Virus record (IMG/VR): IMGVR_UViG_3300042922_000468
Location: 1-39,183 of that record
DNA from: a virus
Direction: 5' to 3' (one strand)
DNA: 39,183 bases
In this document: positions 29,511-37,318 of the stretch, in pieces
Numbering within the stretch: position 1 is the stretch's first letter
How the letters are laid out: each line of letters opens with the position of its first letter
The notes under the pieces: generated by a model
What the model was told of the DNA's origin: nothing
What the model saw: the letters and a program-made list of their open reading frames with translations, nothing else
The model's database searches: none
Translations under genes and position numbers: made by a program

Positions 29511-29735
29511 TTATTGCTTTAATAATTTCAATAATTCTTCTGTTGGATAGTAAAACCTATGAGAATCAAAGGATGTTTTGCCATATCGGTGAAATCTACA
29601 ATTAACAAATGCATCCCATTGAGATGCTGTTTTTACTATATTTAAAAAGTTTAATAATATCTTATCTTGGCAATTATCTCCTTCTATACCCTTTTGTATT
29701 TCAATTTCTTTTTTTATTCTCTCTTTTACATTCAT
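29511..29735 (-). CDS. Early protein, 74 aa, function unknown
   Basis: Starts MNVKERIKKEIEIQKGIEGD after GGAGG. A helical first half leads into an aromatic second half (FVNCRFHRYGKTSFDSHRFY). No family recognised. Confidence 0.6.
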   Translation of the reverse strand: MNVKERIKKEIEIQKGIEGDNCQDKILLNFLNIVKTASQWDAFVNCRFHRYGKTSFDSHRFYYPTEELLKLLKQ

Positions 29736-29779
29736 TTATGTTACCTCCTATAATAGCTATACTTAACGTCGCATTAATT

Positions 29780-29977
29780 TCATTTTCCGAACTTACATTT
29801 CTCACAAGTAGCATAATTTTTCTTATGCCCTGTAAACATATTAGTTTTTCCTATATAATTTCTATTTGTTTTACTTAACCAGTAACTTTCACCCTTCTTT
29901 ATTGTCTTATCACATATCTCACATTTAACATTTTCACCTTGAGATACAATTAAGACATAATCACTATTCCTACTCAT
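29780..29977 (-). CDS. Zinc-ribbon-type early protein, 65 aa
   Basis: Two Cys pairs, CEICDKTIKKGESYWLSK and YATCEKCKFGK, form a likely zinc ribbon. The start overlaps the end of the MazG-like gene by 4 bp. It may be a nucleic-acid-binding adaptor. Confidence 0.65.
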   Translation of the reverse strand: MSRNSDYVLIVSQGENVKCEICDKTIKKGESYWLSKTNRNYIGKTNMFTGHKKNYATCEKCKFGK

Positions 29978-30480
29978 TCCATCATTTTAAATCTTAAAAC
30001 AGGATAATTTTCATCTAACTCTAAGCCACGACTTTTTAATTTAGAATTATGAATTTCTATAGCCTGTTCGATTGTTTTAGGACTTAATTCTAATTTTGCA
30101 AGAATATCAGCTGCAACTTGCACAACATCAACTATTTCTTCTAGCAGATTATTTATCCCATTAGTGTAATAATCTTTAACAATTTCTTTCTCATAAGCAT
30201 TAATAACCTCTTTAGTTTCCTCCTTCAATTTATCCATGAAAAACGCCAATTCTAGTTTATTATTTCCCTTAGGGATAAATATATCCTTGGAAGGGTTAGA
30301 AGTACCTCTAATCGTCTCCTGAGCTTCTCTAGCTATATTCAAAGCATTTTGTAATACTCTAATCCTATTTCGAATTGTAGGTAATTCAATTAAGCTTTCA
30401 GTATGATTTATTTCATAATTAAGTCCTGCTATAGTTCTTTCTAAATCTTCTATGGTTTCTTTTATTTTATTTTCTTCCAT
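29974..30480 (-). CDS. MazG-like nucleotide pyrophosphohydrolase domain protein
   Basis: A 168-residue protein. The first ~75 residues are coiled-coil helices. The C-terminal part has the MazG-type signature KLKEETKEVINAY followed by LLEEIVDVVQVA, supplying the ExxE and ExxD metal ligands. MazG enzymes hydrolyse NTPs or alarmones. Phage copies are proposed to adjust nucleotide or (p)ppGpp levels. It is coupled to the YopX gene upstream and the zinc protein downstream. Confidence 0.75.
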   Translation of the reverse strand: MEENKIKETIEDLERTIAGLNYEINHTESLIELPTIRNRIRVLQNALNIAREAQETIRGTSNPSKDIFIPKGNNKLELAFFMDKLKEETKEVINAYEKEIVKDYYTNGINNLLEEIVDVVQVAADILAKLELSPKTIEQAIEIHNSKLKSRGLELDENYPVLRFKMME

Positions 30481-30908
30481 TAGCTTTCCTCCAATAACTC
30501 AGGATTTTCATATATATTACCTATAATCTTAATACAATCTATAAAATCTTCTTCTGTTTCTTGTTTTGAATATATATTGATTAAAGGAATTACATTGTCA
30601 TATTCACTATATTCAAAATTATCTATTATTTCAGTTCCTTCTGTGGCCAACATAAATGTCCCATGTTCGCATATTATTTCAGCATTAAATTTATTTCCAT
30701 TTACTTCTACTTCGACTATATAACCTTCATAAATATCTTTTACATTTTGATCTTGAAAATCCGAATATTGCATTAAAGGGAATCGAGCTATATCTATCCA
30801 CATTTCTCCATCATATTTATCCCAATAATAAGCACCTTTCATAATATCTATTCTTTGAATATCTACTATTCCACGAGGTGTAACTGCCTTAAATCTAATT
30901 TTTCTCAT
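30480..30908 (-). CDS. YopX family protein
   Basis: A 142-residue protein starting MRKIRFKAVTPRGIVDIQRI, with the family hallmarks LMQYSDFQDQNVKDIYEGYI and VNGNKFNAEIICEHGTFML. YopX proteins are widespread in phages of Firmicutes and have no firmly known role. The start follows the SpoIIID-like gene by 2 bp. Confidence 0.88.
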   Translation of the reverse strand: MRKIRFKAVTPRGIVDIQRIDIMKGAYYWDKYDGEMWIDIARFPLMQYSDFQDQNVKDIYEGYIVEVEVNGNKFNAEIICEHGTFMLATEGTEIIDNFEYSEYDNVIPLINIYSKQETEEDFIDCIKIIGNIYENPELLEES

Positions 30909-30910
30909 AT

Positions 30911-31291
30911 CTATCCTCCCACTACTTCTATTCCTGCTAATTTAGCAAGTTTTACTATTTCAACTATAGGTAAATCATTTACCTCAACGTTTTTAATCCA
31001 CCATTCCTTTAAATCCTTTTTAGATATCTTCTTAGTGCCTATGCTGTCAAACACATCTAAAGTCAGTTTCATACCCTTTTTCTTTTTACTGGACTTATAT
31101 CTTCCAAGCCTCAACATAGCCCTGTTATATAATTTTTCATCAATATCTTGTGAATACTGGATATACTTCTTAACTGTTGCTCTGCCTATTTTATTTTCTT
31201 TAGCAATTTCATCTAAGCTCTTTTTATTTTCTACATACTCTCTTGTTATTTCTAATATCCTTGCATCAGTTACAGTTGCTATCTTGAACAC
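30911..31291 (-). CDS. SpoIIID-like HTH protein, 126 aa
   Basis: Residues ~8-70 (ARILEITREYVENKKSLDEI, AKENKIGRATVKKYIQYSQD) follow the pattern of SpoIIID, the mother-cell sporulation regulator: an HTH followed by a basic helix region. The C-terminal ~55 residues are extra. The start is unclear. GTG 31291 directly abuts GGGGAG, so spacing is zero, whereas the AUA codon three codons later has ideal spacing. No in-frame ATG exists until about residue 71. The protein may bind host sporulation promoters or phage DNA. Confidence 0.65.
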   Translation of the reverse strand: MFKIATVTDARILEITREYVENKKSLDEIAKENKIGRATVKKYIQYSQDIDEKLYNRAMLRLGRYKSSKKKKGMKLTLDVFDSIGTKKISKKDLKEWWIKNVEVNDLPIVEIVKLAKLAGIEVVGG

Positions 31292-31493
31292 CTCCCCAAA
31301 TATAACCCTTACGAGGTTTTATACTATCTTTTCTATTTAAATGAACTAATAACATAAACACTTCTGTTGGTTCCCTTTTAAATGCCCTTGACATAGCTTC
31401 TAAGCTTAATCCTTCTCTCCATAATAGCTTTGCCTTCTCAATATCTTTAGGCTCCCAGGTGAAGTCTAAATCCTCTAAAATTACCTTCCTCAT
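31266..31493 (-). CDS. Small HTH-like early protein, 75 aa
   Basis: MRKVILEDLDFTWEPKDIEK leads to a likely HTH (AKLLWREGLSLEAMSRAFKR, EPTEVFMLLVHL). Similar short proteins are common in Firmicutes phages. It overlaps both neighbours by 4-26 bp, showing coupled translation. Confidence 0.7.
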   Translation of the reverse strand: MRKVILEDLDFTWEPKDIEKAKLLWREGLSLEAMSRAFKREPTEVFMLLVHLNRKDSIKPRKGYIWGGVQDSNCN

Positions 31494-31681
31494 TTTCTCA
31501 TTCCTGGAACTATTACTTCTAGATAGTTTATAACAGCTTCTTTTATATCTTCAGCTTTCATATTTTCTATTTCTTTAACTGTTATTAACTCATTAATCTT
31601 TTGAATGTTACTTTCTATTGTCAAAGGGATATTGTCATTTTCTCTTGTTAATTTAAGAGCAGCATATAATCTTTCCCACAT
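31490..31681 (-). CDS. Small helical protein after the helicase gene, 63 aa
   Basis: MWERLYAALKLTRENDNIPL is followed by helices with acidic and basic faces (KINELITVKEIENMKAEDIK). ATG 31681 follows GGAGG. It may be a helicase accessory protein; this is inferred from position only. Confidence 0.65.
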   Translation of the reverse strand: MWERLYAALKLTRENDNIPLTIESNIQKINELITVKEIENMKAEDIKEAVINYLEVIVPGMRK

Positions 31682-31682
31682 A

Positions 31683-33014
31683 TCACATTACCTCCGTTAT
31701 TTTTTGATAATCAGCTTCCCATTTCATCGAATATCTTGCTGCATTAGAGTATCTTGCTTTTAATATTAAAACTTCTATTCTATCTGGGTTAAAATCAGGG
31801 TTAGGGCTACTATAATTTAATTTATTTGCCCTTGCCAATTCATCTCTAACATGTTTATCTTCAAGGTTTCTATTTCTATAAAGTCCTATTACTAAATCAC
31901 TATCTTCAGCTATTCCGCCAGATTCTTTTAAATCAGATAATGTTGGTCTTTGATCCTGTCTTTGTTCTACACTTCTATTTATTTGAGCTGTTATAACTAT
32001 AGGTATTTTTAATTCGAGTGCTAGTAATTTTAATTTTCTTGTCATAGATCCTAAGAAATCAGCTCTATTATTAGATTTATTTTCTTTGCTTGTAATTCTG
32101 TTTATAAGATCCACATAAGCTATATCAGTATCATAATTAAGTTTGTCTTTTCTGATTTGACTACAGATATACTCAATATTGGACTTACCTTCGTATATAT
32201 CGAATTTCTTTGTGCTTAAGAAGTTTAAGGCATTTATTATGCGTTCTTTCTCAGGTTCAGAAAGATTTTTAGTTCTTATAGCCTTGAATTGTAATGAACA
32301 CATATTCGCCATAAACTTATTTATTATTTCTTCTTTAGGGACTTCTAATGTGAAGAATGAAACTTTATATCCTTTTCTGATTTGATTTAGCATAGTATTC
32401 ATAGCAAAAGTTGTTTTCCCTATTCCACTAGCTGCAGATATTGTTATAAGTTCACCTTTGTTAAATCCCCTTGTTTGTTCATCAAGTTTTCTATATCCTG
32501 TCAATACTCCAAATTCAATATTAGGATCATAAATTTTCTGTAGATAATTAGCTAAATAATCTATCATAGTTTCTTCTAATTTTTCATCTTGGTATATTTC
32601 ATTAAGTTTAGTTAGCATCTTATCTTTTATTTCATCAGCATTATTAGCAAAATCTATGTCCTTATATATCAAATCTTTTAACTGTCTTTTGTAGTAATAA
32701 TCCTGTAATAAATTTAAATGTGTTTTAAAATTTGAATTTGTGGTTATACTATTAGTAAGATCAGCTATATAAGTTACTGTAAGATTTTTAGGTTTATTTT
32801 TAGATATATAAGTGGCTAGTGAAACCATATCTATATTAGTTTGTTTATCCCTAAAATCTTTGAATATCTTAAATAGTTCTTGGTGTCTTGTTTCATAGAA
32901 AGTATCTAGGGGAAATTCTATAAATTCATCTAGTAAGTTATTATCATGCATAACTCCCCCTAGAATGTTTCTTTCTAATTCTGAATTGAATAAAGTATCT
33001 GGAGTTACATTCAT
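31683..33014 (-). CDS. Replicative DNA helicase, DnaB family
   Basis: A 443-residue protein with a DnaB N-terminal domain (~8-105, starting LFNSELERNILGGVMHDNNL) and a RecA-like motor domain. Walker A is SGIGKTT at about 196-202. Walker B is IAYVDLINRI, and the conserved ITAQINRSVEQR and LSDLKESGGIAEDSDLVI segments follow. It unwinds the phage origin as a hexamer. The gene before it encodes the initiator-type HTH protein, which probably loads it, as in lambda O/P systems. Confidence 0.93.
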   Translation of the reverse strand: MNVTPDTLFNSELERNILGGVMHDNNLLDEFIEFPLDTFYETRHQELFKIFKDFRDKQTNIDMVSLATYISKNKPKNLTVTYIADLTNSITTNSNFKTHLNLLQDYYYKRQLKDLIYKDIDFANNADEIKDKMLTKLNEIYQDEKLEETMIDYLANYLQKIYDPNIEFGVLTGYRKLDEQTRGFNKGELITISAASGIGKTTFAMNTMLNQIRKGYKVSFFTLEVPKEEIINKFMANMCSLQFKAIRTKNLSEPEKERIINALNFLSTKKFDIYEGKSNIEYICSQIRKDKLNYDTDIAYVDLINRITSKENKSNNRADFLGSMTRKLKLLALELKIPIVITAQINRSVEQRQDQRPTLSDLKESGGIAEDSDLVIGLYRNRNLEDKHVRDELARANKLNYSSPNPDFNPDRIEVLILKARYSNAARYSMKWEADYQKITEVM

Positions 33015-33024
33015 TTAATCACCT

Positions 33025-33729
33025 CTAGTCATAAATGTAGCTAACTGGTGTAGCTTTAATCTCTTGCTTTTCTACAGATTTCCATTTAAGATATAACTTA
33101 TCGTATTGTTTTCTAAACTTATCAGGACTTAATATATTTTGATGCCAAAATGGATCTGTTTGAGAGAATTTAATTATCCTAATTACTTCTCCTTGATTTC
33201 TTTTATCAATTCTCAATATAGAATCAAAAGTTTTACTCCATTTTTGATAATCTGGTTCTTTAACATTAGGGTTATTATTCTTCATCATTTCATATAATAA
33301 AATAGCTAATTTGTATTCATCAGAATCAGGTGGAAAAACTTTAGTTTTTCTGTTCTGACTTTTATTATCTGTATTATTAAATAATGTATTATTATCTTCA
33401 CACTTTTCCGAATACCCCCCTTCGATATTCCGAATACCCCCCTTCGATATTCCGACCACCTTAATAACCCTTTTTTCTATATTTGCCTTACCATCTTCTC
33501 TTAAATAGTCAATGTTTATTAACCCTTTTGCTTTTAATCCTTTAATAATTTCCGAGCATCTATTTTTTGATAGTTCAAAGAAGTCTGAGAAATATGCATT
33601 AGATGCAAAACAACCATTTTCATTATCTAAACTATCTATTTCAACTAACATAATCTTTTCTTGTAGTGTTAAATCTTTTGACAACCAAATATCACGAGGG
33701 ATCCAAACTCCTTTAAAATCTCTTGTCAT
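33025..33729 (-). CDS. Replication initiator-type HTH protein with internal origin repeats
   Basis: A 234-residue protein. The N-terminal ~100 residues are a winged helix (TRDFKGVWIPRDIWLSKDLT, ASNAYFSDFFELSKNRCSEI), the type found in phage replication initiators. A polar linker holds the translated repeats (KGGIRNIEGGYSEK). The C-terminal ~90 residues resemble a DnaD-like or helicase-loading region (FHQN-like FWHQNILSPDKFRKQY). It lies directly before the DnaB gene. Confidence 0.82.
   Translation of the reverse strand: MTRDFKGVWIPRDIWLSKDLTLQEKIMLVEIDSLDNENGCFASNAYFSDFFELSKNRCSEIIKGLKAKGLINIDYLREDGKANIEKRVIKVVGISKGGIRNIEGGYSEKCEDNNTLFNNTDNKSQNRKTKVFPPDSDEYKLAILLYEMMKNNNPNVKEPDYQKWSKTFDSILRIDKRNQGEVIRIIKFSQTDPFWHQNILSPDKFRKQYDKLYLKWKSVEKQEIKATPVSYIYD
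33407..33455. repeat. Iteron-like 22-bp repeats, candidate replication origin
   Basis: A 22-bp unit starting TCCGAATACCCCCCTTCG (33407-33428) repeats exactly at 33429-33450, with a further TCCGA after it. Two turns of the helix per unit fit binding of an initiator. As 22 is not a multiple of 3, the copies encode different residues (ISKGGI and NIEGGY), so selection is on the DNA. The location inside the initiator gene mirrors lambda ori in gene O. A run rich in A/T lies beside it (33360-33400). Confidence 0.65.
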
Positions 33730-33733
33730 ATCA

Positions 33734-34060
33734 TCATCTCCTGTACTTCAAATCAAAATTCTGTTCTTTTAATAAATTAATTGTGTCAGTTGCTTCTCTT
33801 AATTCATCTTCCATTTTTGATATTATTAAGTCTCTATCTTCTAATTTTGAAGGTAATTCCAGCAACTCATTATATATTGGTAAATCTAGTTTTTTACATC
33901 TTTCATTAAATGTCTCTACATGCATTTCGTCAGAAATTTGATATTCAAGTGTATTATCATTTTGAGTATCTGAAATTCTTATAAGATTGAATATAAATCC
34001 TCCTAATTGTCTTAAATTTACTTCTGTTTCATTGGCTCCATTTAGGTTTAAATATCCCAT
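33734..34060 (-). CDS. Coiled-coil early protein, 108 aa
   Basis: Starts MGYLNLNGANETEVNLRQLG. The C-terminal 45 residues form a likely coiled coil (LPSKLEDRDLIISKMEDELR). It lies between the annealing protein and the initiator. Function unknown, possibly structural in the replication complex. Confidence 0.65.
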   Translation of the reverse strand: MGYLNLNGANETEVNLRQLGGFIFNLIRISDTQNDNTLEYQISDEMHVETFNERCKKLDLPIYNELLELPSKLEDRDLIISKMEDELREATDTINLLKEQNFDLKYRR

Positions 34061-34834
34061 TTATTTAGCCACCCCCTCATAACCTTTGCACATGGTGTCA
34101 TATTCTTGTTTAGTAAGTTTAGCTAATTCTGATTTCTTAAATCTCTTTATTGCTGCTGATTTAACTTGGGCTGCTGTATATCCTGCATTCTTTGCTATCG
34201 CGAACAATCTTTTTGTTTGCGCTTCAGAACGCTCACAATTACCCTCAGAGCCGTTTTGACTATCAGTAGGTACGTTTGCACCTTTATTTTCTCCTATGCT
34301 TGTATCGGGCTGAGAAGTGCCTTTATTAGCCTTTGTTGAAAATCTAACTTTGCCTTTATTATCTGCAATCTCTAATCCTACAATTTCTTTTTTATCATTG
34401 AATTCTATAGTTTTTACTGAGAATTTTAATGCAGGAGATAATTTGAATTTACCTTTATCATTAATAGTTTCACCAGGTTCAGCCTGTACCCATATAAAAG
34501 GTGAAGTATATAACTCTCTACCTATTCCAATATTGAATCCTGCTCTTTTAAAACTATCTGAAGCACGTCCTTTTTCTTTTTCTGTTTGGCTCTCAACTCC
34601 TACATCTTGCTTTCTTATCCAACATTTTTTAGTATCATCATAAATATCTATATTGCAGAATAAATTCCCGTTTATAACTTCATGTGTTCTCTGCCAACCA
34701 TTAACCCCAAAGGTTTCATCAAGTATTCTCATGTCTACTCTTGCATCTTTATAAAGCAATAATGAGTATCCTTTTTCTTTAACTGTTTGAACTCTTACTT
34801 CTATTTCATCAGCTTTTAATAATCTAATTTCCAT
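34061..34834 (-). CDS. Rad52/Sak-type single-strand annealing protein
   Basis: A 257-residue protein. Residues ~20-130 carry the family core: YSLLLYKDARVDMRILDETF, GWQRTHEV, KKCWIRKQDVGVES and EKEKGRASDSFKRAGFNIGI. Such proteins form rings that anneal complementary single strands in phage recombination. A polar linker and a C-terminal helical domain (SEAQTKRLFAIAKNAGYTAA) follow. It is next to a Gp157 gene, a frequent pairing. Confidence 0.88.
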   Translation of the reverse strand: MEIRLLKADEIEVRVQTVKEKGYSLLLYKDARVDMRILDETFGVNGWQRTHEVINGNLFCNIDIYDDTKKCWIRKQDVGVESQTEKEKGRASDSFKRAGFNIGIGRELYTSPFIWVQAEPGETINDKGKFKLSPALKFSVKTIEFNDKKEIVGLEIADNKGKVRFSTKANKGTSQPDTSIGENKGANVPTDSQNGSEGNCERSEAQTKRLFAIAKNAGYTAAQVKSAAIKRFKKSELAKLTKQEYDTMCKGYEGVAK

Positions 34835-34843
34835 CTAATCACC

Positions 34844-35329
34844 TTACCTTATTCTTAATCCTTCTGTTTGAATTAACTCTGCTCCTGGAACAGTTCTACC
34901 TTGTTTTAAATCCGCTAAAACTGCTTTTTTGTCTACATCAGGCTCTTTAAACTTCAAGTAATCCTCCGGAATAGCCTTTAAATCTACCACATTAACACTA
35001 GGCGGGTTTTTACCAATAGATAGGGTAAATAGTCCACTCTTAACCTTGTCCTTTCCTAGAGCCTTTAAAGAGGTTTCTAGGTATGCTTTAATATTTACAC
35101 ATCTATTTTCTAAAGAAGATTGCCTTGCTGATAATCTTTGTTTTTCTTCTTTTATTATTTTTATATCTGCTTCTAGGCTTTTCAAGAGCTTTACAATGTT
35201 CTCTAGTTTCTCAAAGATATCTCCTTCAATAGAGTTTAAAGCTTCTAAAATCATTTCTTGTGGTATATCAGGATTTTCTAATAACTCCTGTAAGTTACGA
35301 TAATTTTCAGTTAAAGTATAAAGTTTCAT
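34844..35329 (-). CDS. Siphovirus Gp157-like protein
   Basis: The protein has 161 residues from ATG 35329, which follows AGGAGTGA; an upstream in-frame ATG lacks a site. The N-terminal ~90 residues are coiled coil (LENIVKLLKSLEADIKIIKE). The C-terminal part has FTLSIGKNPPSVNVVDLKAI and DKKAVLADLKQGRTVPGAEL, the Gp157 hallmark. The family is reported in phage resistance and recombination contexts, and its molecular role is unsettled. Confidence 0.85.
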   Translation of the reverse strand: MKLYTLTENYRNLQELLENPDIPQEMILEALNSIEGDIFEKLENIVKLLKSLEADIKIIKEEKQRLSARQSSLENRCVNIKAYLETSLKALGKDKVKSGLFTLSIGKNPPSVNVVDLKAIPEDYLKFKEPDVDKKAVLADLKQGRTVPGAELIQTEGLRIR

Positions 35330-35351
35330 AAAATCACTCCTTTTTGCAAGT

Positions 35352-35657
35352 TTATAATCCTTGACTTTCAATTTGATATTGTAATATTGATATTTGATTA
35401 GCTTGTTTATTTATAATTTTCTCTAATTCTTCTATCTGTAACTGATATCTTATATTTTCAATTACATATCTATCTCTTTTATTTAAATCTTCAAAATAAG
35501 CCTTAAAGCTACTTAAAGTATTTTCTATGCAATAGCTTAATCCTATTAAAGCTTGGTCTAAATCTTCACTTACTCCAGTGTCATAAGCTGTTTGCAAGTC
35601 AGTGTATTTTTCTCCTAAGTTTGTTAATAAGGCTTCTAATACTGCTATAGTATCCAT
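35352..35657 (-). CDS. Helical early protein, 101 aa
   Basis: ATG 35657 follows AGGAGG; longer in-frame starts lack one. Begins MDTIAVLEALLTNLGEKYTD and is helical throughout, with a C-terminal coiled coil (QIEELEKIINKQANQISILQ). Function unknown. Confidence 0.65.
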   Translation of the reverse strand: MDTIAVLEALLTNLGEKYTDLQTAYDTGVSEDLDQALIGLSYCIENTLSSFKAYFEDLNKRDRYVIENIRYQLQIEELEKIINKQANQISILQYQIESQGL

Positions 35658-35659
35658 GG

Positions 35660-35929
35660 TTAATCCTCCTTGTATTTCTTCCCACAGAATGGACAATAAG
35701 TGTAATTCATATTTGACTTTTCTTTCTTGTGCTTAAGCTCACCTTTTTTATTTAAAGCATCATACTCTATAGTCATTGGTGAATAAAGTCTTTTTCCAGA
35801 ACCATCAAAGAACCATGCTACATTTGAAAAGTCTACATCTGTTATATTTCTATCCTTCCATTCTTCATTTTTAGTAGATAGATTGTTTTTCACATAATCT
35901 ATGGTTTCATTTATACAGTTACAAGCCAT
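35660..35929 (-). CDS. Early protein with zinc-knuckle end, 89 aa
   Basis: Begins MACNCINETIDYVKNNLSTK and ends in a YCPFCGKKYKED knuckle, with further Cys at the N-terminus. The middle is beta-rich (SNVAWFFDGSGKRLYSPMTI). A recurrent small-protein type in clostridial phages, with unknown role. Confidence 0.7.
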   Translation of the reverse strand: MACNCINETIDYVKNNLSTKNEEWKDRNITDVDFSNVAWFFDGSGKRLYSPMTIEYDALNKKGELKHKKEKSNMNYTYCPFCGKKYKED

Positions 35930-35942
35930 TAATTTACCTCCC

Positions 35943-36035
35943 TTAATTTACTGTTAATTGATACATAGCATAGAATAAAAGTAATATTGCTATAAGACTT
36001 ATAAAGTAATCGAATTTAGTTATTTTATACTTCAT
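35943..36035 (-). CDS. Membrane peptide, 30 aa
   Basis: MKYKITKFDYFISLIAILLL plus a short tail forms a single membrane segment. ATG 36035 follows GAGGAG within the end of the previous gene. Very short, but well placed in the operon. Confidence 0.55.
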   Translation of the reverse strand: MKYKITKFDYFISLIAILLLFYAMYQLTVN

Positions 36036-36037
36036 AA

Positions 36038-36208
36038 CTACTCCTCATTTGTAAACTTTTCAGATAGTTCGAAAAACTCTTTCTTGCTGATTTCTCTAAC
36101 TTCACATTTCATATAATTTGAAACATATTCATTGGTTGGGATAAATCCTTTTTTAAAATTCAATTGACACACCATTCTTTGTCCAATAAGTTCGTAATAT
36201 CTAATCAT
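36038..36208 (-). CDS. Early protein, 56 aa
   Basis: MIRYYELIGQRMVCQLNFKK starts the frame after GGAGGAG. It is mixed alpha/beta with an acidic end. It directly follows the 145-residue gene. Function unknown. Confidence 0.6.
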   Translation of the reverse strand: MIRYYELIGQRMVCQLNFKKGFIPTNEYVSNYMKCEVREISKKEFFELSEKFTNEE

Positions 36209-36211
36209 TTT

Positions 36212-36649
36212 TTACTCCTCCAAATACCATTCTCCATATTTTAAGATTTCTGCAATCTGTTCTGAATTGAATAAGACACCAAATAACTCTAAAAGATTGC
36301 TTAAGAACACATAACCATCATTAAAAATACAGTTTCGTATAATTTCTATATGAACTGGTAAACGATTTTGAGTTAAGAATCTTTCACTTTTGAGATAGGG
36401 ATGAATAACTTTTACAGGTTTTGTACATAGTTTTTCATCAGATATATCAAGGAAATTTTTGGATTGTTGTTGTAGTATCCATTTGCTCTCTATAACTGAA
36501 AGTACCAATGGATAATCTATGCCTAACTTTTCATAAATTAATATTCCTTCTTTATCCACAAGAGCTATTCCACCAGTTTCGTCTTGAAATTCTAGTTTAG
36601 GATTATTTTGAAGCAATTTAACAACTTCTGAATCTGTGTATTCTCTCAA
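36212..36649 (-). CDS. Early protein, 145 aa, one of two related proteins
   Basis: Starts MREYTDSEVVKLLQNNPKLE and ends ILKYGEWYLEE. The N-terminal EVVKxL and C-terminal GxWYxEE motifs are shared with the 139-residue protein at 37732-38151, though the middle differs. The two are probably paralogues after duplication. The frame overlaps the start of the Spo0E-like gene's stop by 4 bp. Function unknown. Confidence 0.7.
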   Translation of the reverse strand: MREYTDSEVVKLLQNNPKLEFQDETGGIALVDKEGILIYEKLGIDYPLVLSVIESKWILQQQSKNFLDISDEKLCTKPVKVIHPYLKSERFLTQNRLPVHIEIIRNCIFNDGYVFLSNLLELFGVLFNSEQIAEILKYGEWYLEE

Positions 36650-36849
36650 TTTAAAACCTCCTTAGTGATTAAACATTCACATTTCTTTTTATTAAGTCCA
36701 CATCTTGGGCACTGTTCTTTCATAGCCTTATTAACTAGCCTGTCTAACTCTGAATTTATCTCAATAGTGTTTATATGCTGCCTACCATAATCGTCAATGC
36801 TTTTATAAAGTTTTTCTCTTGTTATCTCTATTTCAGTATTAATATCCAT
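36646..36849 (-). CDS. Spo0E-like sporulation phosphatase with zinc-finger-like tail
   Basis: The protein has 67 residues from ATG 36849, which follows AAGGAGA; the longer frame has no ribosome site. Residues 1-45 form the two-helix Spo0E fold (MDINTEIEITREKLYKSIDD, then TIEINSELDRLVN). Spo0E family members remove phosphate from Spo0A~P and block entry into sporulation. The signature SQELD is NSELD here, so the invariant Ser is Asn. A tail CPRCGLNKKKCEC adds a zinc knuckle. It may keep the host from sporulating during infection. Activity is uncertain because of the substitution. Confidence 0.7.
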   Translation of the reverse strand: MDINTEIEITREKLYKSIDDYGRQHINTIEINSELDRLVNKAMKEQCPRCGLNKKKCECLITKEVLN

Positions 36850-36859
36850 GATCTTCTCC

Positions 36860-37024
36860 TTAATCTTCAATGAAGCCATTTTTCTTTAATTGCTGATTTT
36901 CACATTCTAAGTTTTTAATTTTATTCTCTAGACTTTGTATATAACAAATTAATCCTGCTACATAAGCCTTAACATCATCTAAACTTTTGATATTTCTTTT
37001 TAAAACTTCTAATCTATCACTCAT
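36860..37024 (-). CDS. Small coiled-coil early protein, 54 aa
   Basis: MSDRLEVLKRNIKSLDDVKA is followed by a leucine-zipper-like helix (ICYIQSLENKIKNLECENQQ). ATG 37024 lies 3 bp after the stop of the gene before it. A small dimeric adaptor is possible. Confidence 0.6.
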   Translation of the reverse strand: MSDRLEVLKRNIKSLDDVKAYVAGLICYIQSLENKIKNLECENQQLKKNGFIED

Positions 37025-37027
37025 AAT

Positions 37028-37162
37028 CTACCTCTTAATTTCTTCATGAAATTCTTTAACTGATTTTTTAGCACATTCTATTTCATTGCATCCTGGAACA
37101 TAGTTTTTAATTGTTATTTGCATTAATCTATAAGCTTCTTGGTTTGTTAAATTTCCTATCAT
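37028..37162 (-). CDS. Small early protein, 44 aa
   Basis: MIGNLTNQEAYRLMQITIKN is followed by YVPGCNEIECAKKSVKEFHE. Its ATG overlaps the TGA of the previous frame. Helical; function unknown. Confidence 0.6.
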   Translation of the reverse strand: MIGNLTNQEAYRLMQITIKNYVPGCNEIECAKKSVKEFHEEIKR

Positions 37163-37317
37163 TGTTCTTCACTCCTTAAATATTCTTCTATTGCTTTTTT
37201 TAGAGAAAAATAGTCTTTATGAATTAACATCATTCCACAAATAATACTATCTGCATTATCGTGTCCTTCTTTCTTTGCTAACTTTTTTATTAATCCTACT
37301 AAATTTGCTTGTTTCAT
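37159..37317 (-). CDS. Small early protein, 52 aa
   Basis: MKQANLVGLIKKLAKKEGHD is followed by NADSIICGMMLIHKDYFSLK. ATG 37317 follows GAGGTG. A helical small protein; function unknown. Confidence 0.6.
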   Translation of the reverse strand: MKQANLVGLIKKLAKKEGHDNADSIICGMMLIHKDYFSLKKAIEEYLRSEEQ

Positions 37318-37318
37318 A

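Noticed and set aside
33407-33455. Protein-level repeat in the initiator
   Set aside because: The 22-bp period changes reading frame, so copies do not encode the same residues. The repeat is a DNA feature.
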